Assembly (NCBI RefSeq): GCF_048282545.1
Contig: NZ_CP182485.1
Location: 434,001-498,000 of the forward strand
Source of the DNA: Opacimonas immobilis
Lineage (GTDB): Bacteria; Pseudomonadota; Gammaproteobacteria; Enterobacterales; Alteromonadaceae
Direction: 5' to 3'
Length of the DNA stretch: 64,000 nt
In this document: positions 28,719 to 40,962 of the stretch, in pieces
Layout: the number at the start of each line of letters is the position of its first letter
How positions within the stretch are numbered: position 1 is the first letter of the stretch
Notes under the pieces: generated by a model
What the model saw: the letters and a program-made list of their open reading frames with translations, nothing else
Databases searched by the model: none
What the model was told of the DNA's origin: nothing
Program-made: the position numbers and the translations under genes

Positions 28719-30551
28719 TTACTCCACCGTAACGGACTTCGCCAAATTTCGAGGTTGATCCACATCTGTGCCTTTAATTAATGCCACATAATAGGACAAC
28801 AACTGCAAAGGAACGGTATACACAATCGGCGCAATGGACGCATGACAATGTGGCACCGGTACCACACGCATCGTTTCATCCGATTCAAAACGCGCATCTT
28901 TATCGGCAAACACATACATAATGCCACCACGTGCGCGGACTTCCTCAACATTTGATTTGAGTTTTTCGAGTAGCTCATTGTTTGGGGCCACCACAATCAC
29001 CGGCATCTCATCGTCAATCAATGCCAGAGGACCGTGTTTCAACTCTCCTGACGCATATGCTTCGGCGTGAATATATGAGATTTCTTTGAGCTTTAAGGCC
29101 CCTTCCATGGCAATCGGATACTGCTCACCACGACCTAAAAATAATGAGTGGTGCTTATCCGCAAACTCTTCTGCCAAGTCCTCAATGTCACTGGCCAAAG
29201 CCAAGGTTTCATCAAGCTTCGCTGGTAAGCTCTGCAAACCTGTAATGATATCGGCTTTATCCGCATCCAACATGCCGTTGTGTTTGCCTAGAGCAAGGGT
29301 TAATAACAAGAATGCGGTGAGCTGGGTGGTGAATGCTTTGGTTGACGCCACGCCAATTTCTGCCCCGGCTTTGGTCATGAACGCCATATCGGATTCACGT
29401 ACCAAAGACGAACCATCCACATTACAAATGGTCAAACTCGACATATAGCCCAACTCTTGTGCCAAACGCAATGCGGCTAGGGTATCTGCTGTTTCACCAG
29501 ATTGCGAAATGGTCACTAACAAACTGTTTGGCTGAACGACCGATTTGCGGTAACGAAACTCAGAAGCAATCTCGACATTACACGAGACATTAGCATACTG
29601 TTCCAGCCAATAACGCGCGGTCATCCCTGCGTGGTACGAAGTACCACATGCGATGATCTGCACGTGCTTCACTTTACTTAACAATACCTCAGAGCCTTCG
29701 CCAAAAATGCCCTCAATCGCACCATTCGCATCCAAACGCCCTGCTAAGGCGTTGCGCACAACCGTTGGCTGCTCGTAGGTTTCTTTGAGCATGTAATGAC
29801 GATATTGCCCCTTGTCACCGGCGTCATGTTCGACATTGGATTCAATGACCTCACGCTCAACTGGATTGCCATCCACATCAAAAATAGCCACTGAACGACG
29901 CGTGATTTCAGCCACATCTCCTTCTTCTAAAAAGATAAAGCGGCGCGTGACTGGAAGCAATGCCATTTGATCGGAAGCGATAAAGTTTTCACCTAAACCT
30001 AAGCCAATGACCAAAGGCGAGCCTGAACGTGCTACGACCACTCGAGACGGATCGGCCTGGTCCATAATGACCGTGCCGTAAGCACCTTCAAATTTTTTAA
30101 CCGCCGTTTGCACGGCTGACAACAACGAATCATGACTATCAAGTAAAGCATGTACTGTGTGTGCAATAGTTTCGGTATCCGTATCAGTGGCAATGGTATA
30201 GCCTTGTGCAGATAACTCCTCTCGTAATGCTTGGAAGTTTTCAATAATACCATTGTGTACCACGGCGATACGCGATGACGACGTGTGCGGGTGAGCATTG
30301 TTTTCCGTGACGCCACCGTGTGTTGCCCAACGCGTATGCGCAATACCGGTTGAACCTTTGCCATTATCGTCTGTGATGGCATCGGCAAGCGCTTGTACTT
30401 TTCCCGTACGTCGCACACGGCTGAACTCACCGTCAGCGGTTAACAATGCCACTCCAGCAGAGTCATAACCTCTGTACTCTAGGCGTTTTAAACCTTCTAA
30501 TAAAATTTCTACGACATTGCGCTCTGCAACCGCTCCGACGATCCCACACAT
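28719..30551 (-). CDS. glmS: glutamine--fructose-6-phosphate aminotransferase
   Basis: 610 residues. N-terminal Ntn hydrolase with Cys2 nucleophile ([12 protein letters not shown]), then two SIS isomerase domains ([51 protein letters not shown]) and the C-terminal LAKSVTVE. It makes glucosamine-6-phosphate for wall and lipopolysaccharide. The last ~35 bp of the gene are the conserved TnsD-binding part of attTn7, and the Tn7-like element sits 24 bp downstream. The start lies two bases after the DeoR-type gene's stop, so the two form an operon. Confidence 0.97.
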   Translation of the reverse strand: MCGIVGAVAERNVVEILLEGLKRLEYRGYDSAGVALLTADGEFSRVRRTGKVQALADAITDDNGKGSTGIAHTRWATHGGVTENNAHPHTSSSRIAVVHNGIIENFQALREELSAQGYTIATDTDTETIAHTVHALLDSHDSLLSAVQTAVKKFEGAYGTVIMDQADPSRVVVARSGSPLVIGLGLGENFIASDQMALLPVTRRFIFLEEGDVAEITRRSVAIFDVDGNPVEREVIESNVEHDAGDKGQYRHYMLKETYEQPTVVRNALAGRLDANGAIEGIFGEGSEVLLSKVKHVQIIACGTSYHAGMTARYWLEQYANVSCNVEIASEFRYRKSVVQPNSLLVTISQSGETADTLAALRLAQELGYMSSLTICNVDGSSLVRESDMAFMTKAGAEIGVASTKAFTTQLTAFLLLTLALGKHNGMLDADKADIITGLQSLPAKLDETLALASDIEDLAEEFADKHHSLFLGRGEQYPIAMEGALKLKEISYIHAEAYASGELKHGPLALIDDEMPVIVVAPNNELLEKLKSNVEEVRARGGIMYVFADKDARFESDETMRVVPVPHCHASIAPIVYTVPLQLLSYYVALIKGTDVDQPRNLAKSVTVE

Positions 30552-30553
30552 AT

Positions 30554-31309
30554 TTATTCTCCTTTGTCCGCCAGCAAGACGTGTACGTCATGCGTACGGA
30601 TCTGCGCAACGGCTTCTTCTGTTATTTGGTTATCGGTCACAAAATGCGAAATCTGTGACCATGCTAATTCGATATTGGGCATTTTTTTGCTCAATTTATC
30701 TGACTCAGCCATCACAACGGTCTGTTCAGAGACATCAGACATGACTTGGCTGAGTTTGGTTAATTCGTGAAAGGTTGCCGTGCCTGTATCAACGTCGACG
30801 CCGGAAGCACCGACAAACGCCCACTCAAAGTTGTACGATGCAATCATCTTCTCTGACATTTGCCCTTGAAAAGAATGTGAGACAGGGTCCCAAGTACCAC
30901 CACACATCAAGATGGTCGCGTTGTTACTGCGCTCAGTTAACGCCGTTGCAATCGGCAACGAATTGGTCATGACAACAATATCAGGAATTTGTTGCAAAAA
31001 AGGCAACAAGCGAGCAGTCGTCGAACCGCTATCTACAATGATGCGAGCGCCAGGTTGAATAAGGCTGGCGGCAGTCTTGGCGATGGCTTGTTTCACTTTG
31101 GAAAGCGGTTGTGTTACTGGGGATTTTTCGGGTACCAAGACCGCACCACCGTGCGTACGAATGCAAAATCCATCGCGTTCAAGTTGAGATAAATACTTTC
31201 GAATCGAAACCTCTGAAATACCCAGCAGACTAGACAAGCCAGAAACCGTCACAGAGTCATTTTTTAAGAGTTGATTTTTGATTAAATTACGATTTTGTGC
31301 AACAGCCAC
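30554..31309 (-). CDS. DeoR-family regulator of the glmS operon
   Basis: 251 residues: DeoR HTH ([32 protein letters not shown], given here in two linked helices around GLSSLLGIS and VSIRKYLSQ) and a sugar-phosphate sensor domain ([37 protein letters not shown]). It lies two bases upstream of glmS in the same operon, so it probably senses an amino-sugar phosphate and sets glmS expression. An inverted repeat at 31325-31363 flanks its own likely -10 box, pointing to autoregulation. The ligand is inferred. Confidence 0.85.
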   Translation of the reverse strand: MAVAQNRNLIKNQLLKNDSVTVSGLSSLLGISEVSIRKYLSQLERDGFCIRTHGGAVLVPEKSPVTQPLSKVKQAIAKTAASLIQPGARIIVDSGSTTARLLPFLQQIPDIVVMTNSLPIATALTERSNNATILMCGGTWDPVSHSFQGQMSEKMIASYNFEWAFVGASGVDVDTGTATFHELTKLSQVMSDVSEQTVVMAESDKLSKKMPNIELAWSQISHFVTDNQITEEAVAQIRTHDVHVLLADKGE

Positions 31310-31324
31310 AACACACCTACGTTT

Positions 31325-31363
31325 CGAAACGAAAGTTAATTATACTTTGTTTTTTTCGTTTCG
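31325..31363. promoter_or_regulatory. DeoR-type operator/promoter of deoR-glmS
   Basis: A perfect 10-bp inverted repeat: CGAAACGAAA at 31325-31334 and TTTCGTTTCG at 31354-31363, with AT-rich DNA between. It lies 16-54 bp upstream of the regulator's start on the minus strand. Spaced repeats of this kind are typical DeoR-family operators. The binding partner is inferred from position. Confidence 0.6.
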
Positions 31364-31436
31364 CAATCCATTTGCTCTAAGCCTTTTTCTTAGAGACTAA
31401 TTTGAACCCATTCAAAAACCTTGAGACAATACCTTT

Positions 31437-32306
31437 ATGTTCAGCTCACTTCCTTCCACTATGCTATCTTCCATCCACAATCAATGGTTATGTCCTGCAT
31501 GCCATCTCCCTCTATCGCAAAAAGACCGTACCTTGGGGTGTGACAATCAGCATCAGTTTGATCTTGCCAAGCAGGGGTACGTGAACTTACATCTTGTTCA
31601 GCACAAAAAAAGCAAACAACCTGGTGACTCACCGGAAATGGTGACCGCGCGACGGACATTCTTATCACAAGGGCATTATGCACCACTTGCGCAATGCCTC
31701 AGTCAGATAATCACACTTTACCAGCCTAATGATGCTTTGCGACTGTTTGATGCCGGATGCGGTGAAGGCTACTACCTTTCGACTCTGCATGACTTAATCA
31801 AAAATACATACCCCAACTCGGCATACTGCGGCATTGATATTGCTAAATCCGCAGTAGCGAAAGCTGCAAAACGATTACCTCAGGCGCACTTTGCGGTGGC
31901 CAGTACGTTTGCGATTCCTTTGGCAGAATGTAGTCAGTCTGTAGTAATACAAATCTTTGCACCGTCGTCAGAGAGTGAAATCCGTCGAGTGCTGGAGGAT
32001 GATGGTATTTGGATCACGGTCAATCCTGCTCCAGAACATCTTTATGAACTAAAAGAGTGTGTTTACGATGCGCCCTCTAGGCACGAGGTAGATGATGATT
32101 GTCCGGCTGGATTTGAGATCCTTGACAATCAAGAGTTGTATTTTGCCATTGATGTACAAAAACACGAGGACACACGGCAGGCACTATTACAAATGACACC
32201 ATTTTACTGGAGTATCTCAGAAGCAAAACGCGCGTTGCTCAGTGAAAAACTCACCACGGCACACGCGCATTTTCATATCAAGGTACTGCGAAAAATGGCT
32301 ATTTGA
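31437..32306 (+). CDS. rlmA: 23S rRNA guanine-N1 methyltransferase RlmA type
   Basis: 289 residues. An N-terminal zinc-finger-like part (CPACHLPLSQ ... CDNQHQFDLAKQGYVNL) is followed by PGDSPEMVTARRTFLSQGHY, the RlmA signature. The SAM-binding fold starts LFDAGCGEGYYLSTL. The family methylates N1 of a guanine in helix 35 of 23S rRNA (G745 in E. coli numbering). It is convergent with glmU, three bases apart. An ATG at 31461 is an alternative start. Confidence 0.88.
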   Translation: MFSSLPSTMLSSIHNQWLCPACHLPLSQKDRTLGCDNQHQFDLAKQGYVNLHLVQHKKSKQPGDSPEMVTARRTFLSQGHYAPLAQCLSQIITLYQPNDALRLFDAGCGEGYYLSTLHDLIKNTYPNSAYCGIDIAKSAVAKAAKRLPQAHFAVASTFAIPLAECSQSVVIQIFAPSSESEIRRVLEDDGIWITVNPAPEHLYELKECVYDAPSRHEVDDDCPAGFEILDNQELYFAIDVQKHEDTRQALLQMTPFYWSISEAKRALLSEKLTTAHAHFHIKVLRKMAI

Positions 32307-32309
32307 CGA

Positions 32310-33668
32310 CTATTTTTTGCTTGGCCGTTCCCAACCGGATAAGTTGCGTTGCTTGGCTCTAGCAATCGCCAACTCACCATCTGCCACAGTCTTAGTCAAT
32401 ACCGATCCCGCGCCAACAGTAGCTTGTGCGCCAATTTCAACCGGTGCCACTAAAGACGAGTTCGAACCGATAAAAGCACCGTCGCCAATCACAGTCTTGG
32501 ATTTATTCACACCATCATAATTACAAGTAATCGTGCCTGCACCAATGTTTGCGCCCTCTCCTACTGTGGTATCACCGAGATAGGTTAAGTGGTTGGCTTT
32601 GGAACCCTTGCCAAGGTACGTCTTTTTCATTTCAACAAAATTACCGACTTTAGCGCCTTCGGCCATTTCTGCGCCAGGTCGTAGTCGGGCATAAGGCCCT
32701 ACTTGACAGTACTCACCGACAATCGCTTCTTGCACAATGCTGAAAGCTTCGATGACGGCCCCATCCGCAATTTGACAGTTTTGTAAGACACAGTTCGGGC
32801 CAATACGCACGTTGTTACCGAGCACAACATTACCTTCAAACACACAGTTCACGTCGATTGACACATCATTGCCGACGGTCAACGTACCGCGCACATCAAA
32901 ACGATGTGGATCAGCCAGTGACGCGCCATTGAGCATGGCGATTTCGGCCTGTTCATGTTGATAGGCACATTCTAATCGCGCTAATTGCACGCGGTTGTTA
33001 ACGCCCTCTACTTCGACCGGATTATCTGGGTGCGCCGCACGGATCTGCTTGCCTTCATTGGCCGCCATGGCAATGACATCGGTTAAATAGAACTCACCTT
33101 GCGCATTGTCATTGTTAAGCTGACCTAACCAGCGTTTTAGATCTGCTCCGCCCATGACCATCATACCGGTGTTGATTTCGGTGATCTCGCGTTGCGCATC
33201 CGTTGCATCTTTATGTTCGACAATCGCTGTGATATTTTCTCCGTCACGAATAATACGTCCCATACCGGTCGGGTCGTCCAAATGCACAGTTAATAAAGCC
33301 AAATCAGCGGTTACTTTGGCCTCTAACAACCTGGCAAGTGTTGTCGCTTTGATTAAAGGGGCATCCCCAACCAAGATCAACACATCAGCATCATCTGCGA
33401 TATGCGGCAGAGCTTGTTGTACGGCATGCCCAGTGCCAAGTTGCTCAGCTTGCAAACACCAGTTCAGCTTGTCGTGCTTAACGGCAGCCTGTAACTGCTC
33501 GGCACCGTGACCGTAAACGAGGTTGACTTGTTCTGCGCCCAAGGCATCTACGGTATCTATAATGTGCTGAACCATGGCTTTTCCGCCAATGGGATGCAGG
33601 ACTTTGGGGAGAGAAGATTTCATACGCGTGCCTTTCCCGGCCGCAAGAATAACTACTGATAATGACAT
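32310..33668 (-). CDS. glmU: bifunctional GlcNAc-1-P uridylyltransferase/GlcN-1-P acetyltransferase
   Basis: 452 residues. The pyrophosphorylase domain opens [20 protein letters not shown] and has [21 protein letters not shown] and GDAPLIK. The C-terminal half is a left-handed beta helix with hexapeptide repeats ([32 protein letters not shown]). It makes UDP-GlcNAc from glucosamine-1-phosphate, downstream of GlmS in the same pathway. The glm genes are split here by the opposite-strand rlmA. Confidence 0.97.
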   Translation of the reverse strand: MSLSVVILAAGKGTRMKSSLPKVLHPIGGKAMVQHIIDTVDALGAEQVNLVYGHGAEQLQAAVKHDKLNWCLQAEQLGTGHAVQQALPHIADDADVLILVGDAPLIKATTLARLLEAKVTADLALLTVHLDDPTGMGRIIRDGENITAIVEHKDATDAQREITEINTGMMVMGGADLKRWLGQLNNDNAQGEFYLTDVIAMAANEGKQIRAAHPDNPVEVEGVNNRVQLARLECAYQHEQAEIAMLNGASLADPHRFDVRGTLTVGNDVSIDVNCVFEGNVVLGNNVRIGPNCVLQNCQIADGAVIEAFSIVQEAIVGEYCQVGPYARLRPGAEMAEGAKVGNFVEMKKTYLGKGSKANHLTYLGDTTVGEGANIGAGTITCNYDGVNKSKTVIGDGAFIGSNSSLVAPVEIGAQATVGAGSVLTKTVADGELAIARAKQRNLSGWERPSKK

Positions 33669-33737
33669 TCTTGTCTATTCCTTTTGTCTAAGTTGCAATA
33701 GTGTAGCGAAAAGCGAGGAGTGTGTAAAAGTGGAAAA

Positions 33738-34622
33738 TTATTTCGCTCGCAACCACTGCCAAGCCCGATCTAATCCACCACTAGTCAGCATCACCCCTAA
33801 TAAGATAATCACTGCACCAGAAAGCATCAAATGAGAAATGGTTTCATCCAATAACCACCAACCCCATATAAGGCCAAACACAGGCACGATATACCCGACA
33901 TAAATGGCTTTGGATGCCCCAATTTTGCCAATCAAATTAAAATACATCATGTAAGCAATACCCGTGCACACCACTGCCAAAAACAACACCGCGCCCCACG
34001 CTTCCAATGATGGCATGACTGTAACCGGATAGATAACGACCAAAGGCAACAGCACAACAGCGGAAACCACCTGTGAGCCAGCCGCGATAGCTAGGGGCTT
34101 AGCTCCGGTTAAATACTTTTTGAAATAACAAATAGCAACCCCATAACAGAAGGTTGCAATCAAGCAAGCAATCACTGGCATCAAGGTGACACCCTCTAAA
34201 CTTAGAGATTCATAACTAAGTAAGTACACACCAAAAATACCGCAAGCAAAGCCTACCTTCGCCGCATGCGAAATCGTCTCGCGCAACCACAGCCAAGCTA
34301 ATAAGGCGCCAAATATGCCTGCGGTGCCATTTAATAGTGCAGTAAGAGCAGAGGGTAAATGCAACGAACCATAGGCAAAAAAACAAAAGGGGATCGCGGT
34401 ATTTAACAACCCCACCACAATGACATGGCGCCATTGCGCAAACATCTCCGACGTTTGTTTGCGGCAAACAACAAAGGGCAACAAAATCAGCGCAGCGAGC
34501 AAAGCGCGGATCTCAACCATCGCAAAAATGCCAAACTCAGGTACGGCAATACGCATCAACATAAATGACGCGCCCCAAATCGCACCTAATACAATTAATT
34601 CAACAAAATCTTTGAACGGCAT
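33738..34622 (-). CDS. EamA/DMT-family permease
   Basis: 294 residues from the ATG at 34622. Ten hydrophobic helices form two EamA repeats (first: LIVLGAIWGASFMLMRIAVPEFG; second: from VTLMPVIACLIATFCYGVAI), the family pattern for small-metabolite exporters. The substrate is unknown. The gene starts four bases after the ogt stop on the same strand, so the two are probably one operon. Confidence 0.85.
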   Translation of the reverse strand: MPFKDFVELIVLGAIWGASFMLMRIAVPEFGIFAMVEIRALLAALILLPFVVCRKQTSEMFAQWRHVIVVGLLNTAIPFCFFAYGSLHLPSALTALLNGTAGIFGALLAWLWLRETISHAAKVGFACGIFGVYLLSYESLSLEGVTLMPVIACLIATFCYGVAICYFKKYLTGAKPLAIAAGSQVVSAVVLLPLVVIYPVTVMPSLEAWGAVLFLAVVCTGIAYMMYFNLIGKIGASKAIYVGYIVPVFGLIWGWWLLDETISHLMLSGAVIILLGVMLTSGGLDRAWQWLRAK

Positions 34623-34626
34623 ATTT

Positions 34627-35172
34627 CTAGAAAAATCCTCTTTGTGGGTTTTCGTGTGCAAGCAGAGCAGATTTGATGTCCAAACCGCCAGCATAACCGG
34701 TCAATGCACCATTTGCGCCAATAACACGATGACAGGGGATAATTATTGCGATGGGATTTTTGCTATTTGCATTACCCACTGAACGACTGCCATTGGGCTG
34801 ACCAATATGCTGGGAAAGTTGAGCGTAACTCCATGTTTCACCATATTCAATATCCTGCAACCCAGCCCATACTTTATGCTGATAAGCGGTCCCAATCGGG
34901 GCTAGGGGTAATGCAAAGCGTTTACGCTCTCCAGCAAAATAGTCGTTGAGTTGCGCAACACAAGACTCTGTAATACTGTTAGGACGGTCTCGGGCCATGT
35001 CATCAACAAAGCTGACCGCCGTGATGGCTTGTCTGGTCGCTACCACTCGCACCGGTTTGTATGGCGTTGCAATATATTGCTCAAACACAGCTTCGTTATA
35101 GACCAAGACTTGACCACTCCCATGTTTGCAAAGAAAAATAACTACGCCAAGATATCGCGTACTGGCGTCCAT
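34627..35172 (-). CDS. ogt: methylated-DNA--cysteine methyltransferase
   Basis: 181 residues from the ATG at 35172 (AAGGA six bases upstream). The C-terminal domain has the acceptor motif IPCHRV, with GNANSKNPIAI before it and GYAGGLDIK after it. The intercalating Arg sits in NGSRSVGNA. It repairs O6-alkylguanine in DNA by a suicide transfer to the Cys. The N-terminal domain is divergent from E. coli Ogt, so the alternative name (constitutive Ada C-domain type) cannot be ruled out. Confidence 0.85.
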   Translation of the reverse strand: MDASTRYLGVVIFLCKHGSGQVLVYNEAVFEQYIATPYKPVRVVATRQAITAVSFVDDMARDRPNSITESCVAQLNDYFAGERKRFALPLAPIGTAYQHKVWAGLQDIEYGETWSYAQLSQHIGQPNGSRSVGNANSKNPIAIIIPCHRVIGANGALTGYAGGLDIKSALLAHENPQRGFF

Positions 35173-35226
35173 TGATATCCTTCTACACACGCCAGTTGCA
35201 TATTGACGCTTCCGTTATCTTGTTCG

Positions 35227-37155
35227 TTACCGTTTGAGATAAGTGTAGCCTGATAAGCAGTTCTCGTAAAAGTCCGTCAGTTTTACCCCCTCTCGAGGCT
35301 TGATATGTCCTGCGGCGACTTGTTTGTCTATCAACCGCTTCACGTCTTTGGCCATAGAGTCTGGATTATATTGCATAATGGACAGTACATTTTCTACCGA
35401 AGAGCCGCGCACAACTTCCTCAATATAAAAATCTTGTGGGTCATCATCATGACTGAATATATGTACTTCATTGAGACGCCCAAATAAGTTATGCATATCT
35501 CCCATCACATCTTGATAGGCTCCAGTCAAAAATAGACCAATGTAATAGTTCTCGCCGCTGCGCAACTGATGCATTGGGATGACATTTGATATCTCACGAC
35601 CTACCGTGAACTGATCGATTTTGCCATCGGAGTCACATGTGATATCAACCAATGAACAGTTGACTTCAGGTACTTCATTCATTCGTGTTAACGGTACCAC
35701 CGGTAGCACTTGATCGATTGCCCATGTATCAGCTGCCGACTGAAAGATTGAAAAATTACACAAATACTGACTGGATAAATCAAAATCTAACTGTTCGAGC
35801 TCCTCTGGAATAAACTCTGCGGTGCGCAATTGTTTGCGAATACGATTCATGATCTGCCAGTAAAAAGTTTCTACTTTCGCAACCTCTTCAATATCTAGTA
35901 CTCGAAACTTAAATGCAGCATCAGCCTGCTCTTTGTATTGACTGGCATCGTTAAAGACCTCTTGCATATTGTCTTTGTTAATTTCAGTCTGACTCAATTC
36001 TCGAATATTGGTAACCAGTATATGTTCATCGTCTTTGGGGGAGGTATCCACTGCCGCGTTATCTGGACGTATCTCGCCGACAATCTCTGTGATCACGCAA
36101 CTATGATGAGCCGTAATGGCACGACCTGATTCACTCACTAAGGTTGGATGAGGAACTTTTTCTAAATCACACACCTCTTGCATGCCGTATACAACATCGG
36201 CAACATATTCATCCAAGGAATAATTTCGCGACGAGTCATTAGTAGATTTACTGCCGTCATAGTCAATTCCTAAACCGCCACCGACATCGACGTATTGCAG
36301 TGGGAAACCAAGATGATGCATTTCGGCGTAAATCAACGCGCCTTCATTTATCGCTTCTTTGACCGCCCGGATATCCGTTAATTGTGAACCGATATGAAAA
36401 TGCAATAATTGCAAGCAATGCCCAAGTTCTTCACTTTCCAAATAACGCGCTGCATTGATAATTTCACTGATTGTTAAACCAAACTTTGCACGGTCGCCAC
36501 CAGAACCTTCCCATTTACCACGACCTTTGACTGAAAGTTTCGCCCGAACGCCAATCATGGGTTCAATGCCAACCTCTTTAGCGACTTTGACAATCAGATA
36601 TAACTCAGAAAACTTTTCAACAACGATAAGAACTTTGCGCCCGAGTTTTTGCGCCAAAAAGGCCAATTTCATAAACTCTTCGTCTTTGTAACCATTGAGG
36701 ATTGTCAACGCATCTGGAGTGGTGTTGTATGCCATGACCGTTAATAACTCAGCTTTGGATCCTGCCTCTAACCCATAGTGATAAGGTGCACCGGCATCGA
36801 CAATTTCTTCGACGACTTCACGCATTTGATTGACTTTAACTGGGTACACACCGCGATAAAGTCCCTGATAATTTGCTTCATGAATGATGCGGTTGAACGT
36901 TTCATTGAGTTGAGCAACTTGCGCCCTTAATACATCGTGAAAGCGCACAACCACAGGCAACTGAATCCCCTCTTCTCGGATCTCTTCAATTACCGCTGTA
37001 AAATCAATCTGCATATGAGGTCGAGCGGTATCTGGAGTAACACATAAGTTGCCATTTTGACTAATCGCAAAATAACCAGCTCCCCACTTAGATACACCAT
37101 ACAATGCATCAGCTTCGTCAATATTCCAGTCTCTTTGTAATGAATGTTCGATCAT
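35227..37155 (-). CDS. speA: biosynthetic arginine decarboxylase
   Basis: 642 residues, the usual length of SpeA. The PLP-binding lysine lies in GVYPVKVNQMREVVEE (residue ~100). LNGYKDEEFMKLA, LQLLHFHIGSQLTDIR, YVDVGGGLGIDYDGS and VSESGRAITAHHS follow the fold type III pattern. It makes agmatine, the first step to putrescine. No agmatinase gene (speB) is adjacent. A long AT-rich leader precedes the gene. Confidence 0.95.
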   Translation of the reverse strand: MIEHSLQRDWNIDEADALYGVSKWGAGYFAISQNGNLCVTPDTARPHMQIDFTAVIEEIREEGIQLPVVVRFHDVLRAQVAQLNETFNRIIHEANYQGLYRGVYPVKVNQMREVVEEIVDAGAPYHYGLEAGSKAELLTVMAYNTTPDALTILNGYKDEEFMKLAFLAQKLGRKVLIVVEKFSELYLIVKVAKEVGIEPMIGVRAKLSVKGRGKWEGSGGDRAKFGLTISEIINAARYLESEELGHCLQLLHFHIGSQLTDIRAVKEAINEGALIYAEMHHLGFPLQYVDVGGGLGIDYDGSKSTNDSSRNYSLDEYVADVVYGMQEVCDLEKVPHPTLVSESGRAITAHHSCVITEIVGEIRPDNAAVDTSPKDDEHILVTNIRELSQTEINKDNMQEVFNDASQYKEQADAAFKFRVLDIEEVAKVETFYWQIMNRIRKQLRTAEFIPEELEQLDFDLSSQYLCNFSIFQSAADTWAIDQVLPVVPLTRMNEVPEVNCSLVDITCDSDGKIDQFTVGREISNVIPMHQLRSGENYYIGLFLTGAYQDVMGDMHNLFGRLNEVHIFSHDDDPQDFYIEEVVRGSSVENVLSIMQYNPDSMAKDVKRLIDKQVAAGHIKPREGVKLTDFYENCLSGYTYLKR

Positions 37156-37312
37156 CTTTGTCAGATCCAGATGGCTAAATTTCAGTGCTTTTACCTACGG
37201 CAAAAGTGTAAAAGGCGAATTATATCGATTAGACGCTAAAACGCACGAAAAAATATACAGTTTCTCTCGACAATTTTTTGCACATGGATGAATTGATTGT
37301 CTTGTTCATCGC

Positions 37313-37345
37313 AAAAAAAAAACGCCCTGACTTGCAGGGCGTTTT
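37313..37345 (-). terminator. groL intrinsic terminator
   Basis: Nine-base-pair stem AACGCCCTG / CAGGGCGTT around the loop ACTTG, followed on the minus strand by a run of ten T. It sits 26 bp beyond the groL stop. Confidence 0.9.
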
Positions 37346-37370
37346 GTTATCTAAATAAGCAAGATTCGCA

Positions 37371-39038
<1,668 letters not shown>

Positions 39039-39044
39039 TTAGGC

Positions 39045-39335
39045 TTATTCGACAATCGCAAGGATGTCGCTTTCGCTTAGAATCAATACTTCTTCGCCGT
39101 CTAATTTTTCAGTTTTAACGCCATAGCCATCGTTGAAGATAACTTTGTCGCCCACTTTTACGTCTAGTGCTTTTACGTCGCCGTTATCTAAAACGCGACC
39201 ATTACCGACTGCGATGACTTCGCCTCGAGTCGATTTTTCAGCTGCAGAACCAGTAAGTACGATTCCGCCAGCTGACTTAGTTTCATGCTCTTCGCGTTTG
39301 ATAATTACGCGATCATGTAAAGGACGAATTGCCAT
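39045..39335 (-). CDS. groS: co-chaperonin GroES
   Basis: 96 residues from the ATG at 39335 (GGAG nine bases upstream). [16 protein letters not shown] and the mobile-loop sequence [20 protein letters not shown] are diagnostic. It caps the GroEL ring. First gene of the groSL operon. Confidence 0.98.
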   Translation of the reverse strand: MAIRPLHDRVIIKREEHETKSAGGIVLTGSAAEKSTRGEVIAVGNGRVLDNGDVKALDVKVGDKVIFNDGYGVKTEKLDGEEVLILSESDILAIVE

Positions 39336-39438
39336 TATTTTAATCTCCATTTGTTATTTCACATTAGGATACATCATTAACAAAACTCCTCTTCGGAGTG
39401 TGTGCTACAACGCAAACTAGTGTTACGTCTTGTACACG

Positions 39439-39467
39439 TATATGGGAATACCCCTGAATAACTCAAG
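39439..39467 (-). promoter_or_regulatory. sigma-32-type heat-shock promoter of groSL
   Basis: On the minus strand: CTTGAGT, 13 bp, then TCCCATATA. This matches the RpoH consensus (CTTGAAA, 13 bp, CCCCATNTA) with one change in each element. It lies about 105 bp upstream of groS. The consensus is known; use here is inferred. Confidence 0.7.
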
Positions 39468-39517
39468 GGCATTATTAAAATTTTTTTGATTTTTTTGTCG
39501 AAATGACAATGGCAAGA

Positions 39518-40903
39518 TTATTTGACACGAACGCTTGGTTGCAATGCTGATTCGATAACTCGTCCTTCATATTTGTAGAGAGTACCATCCTTCATAACTA
39601 AGTCGACATCTTGTAATAAATTCATAAAGCGCAAGACATCGCCTTTAACGGCAATGATATCGGCATATTTGCCTTCACTAATCGTACCCGTTTTGTCACT
39701 TACTCCCATCATTACCGAAGGCCAATAGGTTGCGGCACGAATCGTATACATGGGATCCATACCAAAATCATGCACCCAAACGGCCATCTCATTCCACGTA
39801 CTTTGGCAATGGAATTTGGTTGGAATACCACTGTCGGTTCCCACTAACAAAACCACACCGGCTTCTTTAAGCTGTTCGACTTTGCGCTGTAACGTCGGTT
39901 GACGCAGTGGAGTCAGCTGCATGTAAGCCAGCTGTCCGGGTTTTGCTAAAGACGCTTTAATATCAGCAATCGTGTCCTGTTTGAGACCTCGGTGCCAGCA
40001 GGTATTGTCTAGTTTTTCAGGATTGGCTACCGTGCGATGGTAATTGAATAACCCTTCCACCGTCGGCGTCCAATACAGTGGTCCTCCAGCGATACGCCCC
40101 TTTGCGGTGCGCTCTTTGAGCTTGTCCATAATGTCTTTAGGAAACTCTGGTGCGGTAGTTAATCCGGTGTGTTCAAAATTATTAATCCCGATATCCAAGC
40201 CAATTCGAATTTCATCGGGTTTGTGCGAGTGCCCCACCACTATCATATTCTGGGCATGTGCTGCGTCCACAATAGCCTGAGCGACTTCACGAGGCATTAG
40301 GTCATGATCAATCAGCTTAATCATATCCATGCCAGCTTCTTTGAGTTCTTTGACCTTAGCTTGCGCTTCGGCAACGCTCTTAACACCCCAGCGATAGTTC
40401 TCCGTGCCAGGATACGGCTCGTGTTGCAAAAAAGGTCCTGACATATACATTCTTGGACCGTGAATAGAACCATCGGCTAGACCTTGCTTGACCGCTATTG
40501 ACGCTTCTAATGGCGCACCTAAATCACGCGCACTGGTGATCCCAGCTAACAATAACTGTACCGCACTGGCGGGCATTATCTCTTCAGCCAGTCGTTCTTG
40601 GTATGCTGGGTGCCAATGGCTATAATCGGCATGACCGGTGATCATCAGATGCGCATGCGCTTCCCATAAACCAGGTAGAACATCCATTCCTTCAGTAGAG
40701 ATCACCTTGTAAGTCTCTGGAACAGGTAAAGTATCTACGGTTCCGACGGCTTCAATCACATTGTCTTTGATTAAAATCACCGAATTTGCCAGAGGTGCGT
40801 GGCCAAAACCATCAATGAGTCTTCCACCGACTAGCGCTTTGTTGTCAGATGCAAGAGATTGTGAGGAAAATAGTAGGGTCAAACCCCAAATGACGAATCG
40901 CAT
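39518..40903 (-). CDS. exported metal-dependent amidohydrolase
   Basis: 461 residues from the ATG at 40903 (AGG at the right distance). A signal peptide (MRFVIWGLTLLFSSQSLAS) sends it out of the cytoplasm. The TIM-barrel amidohydrolase metal sites are visible: LPGLWEAHAHLMITGH, IVVGHSHKPDE, NNFEHTG and LLVGTDSGIPT. The C-terminal KYADIIAVKGD ends the family core. Substrates in this group include peptidic or cyclic amides and lactones; nothing here fixes which. Confidence 0.82.
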   Translation of the reverse strand: MRFVIWGLTLLFSSQSLASDNKALVGGRLIDGFGHAPLANSVILIKDNVIEAVGTVDTLPVPETYKVISTEGMDVLPGLWEAHAHLMITGHADYSHWHPAYQERLAEEIMPASAVQLLLAGITSARDLGAPLEASIAVKQGLADGSIHGPRMYMSGPFLQHEPYPGTENYRWGVKSVAEAQAKVKELKEAGMDMIKLIDHDLMPREVAQAIVDAAHAQNMIVVGHSHKPDEIRIGLDIGINNFEHTGLTTAPEFPKDIMDKLKERTAKGRIAGGPLYWTPTVEGLFNYHRTVANPEKLDNTCWHRGLKQDTIADIKASLAKPGQLAYMQLTPLRQPTLQRKVEQLKEAGVVLLVGTDSGIPTKFHCQSTWNEMAVWVHDFGMDPMYTIRAATYWPSVMMGVSDKTGTISEGKYADIIAVKGDVLRFMNLLQDVDLVMKDGTLYKYEGRVIESALQPSVRVK

Positions 40904-40962
40904 ACCATTACCTATTGTTATTGATTTGTTAACAGGCAATGTACGTGATTGCTAATAAGAAC

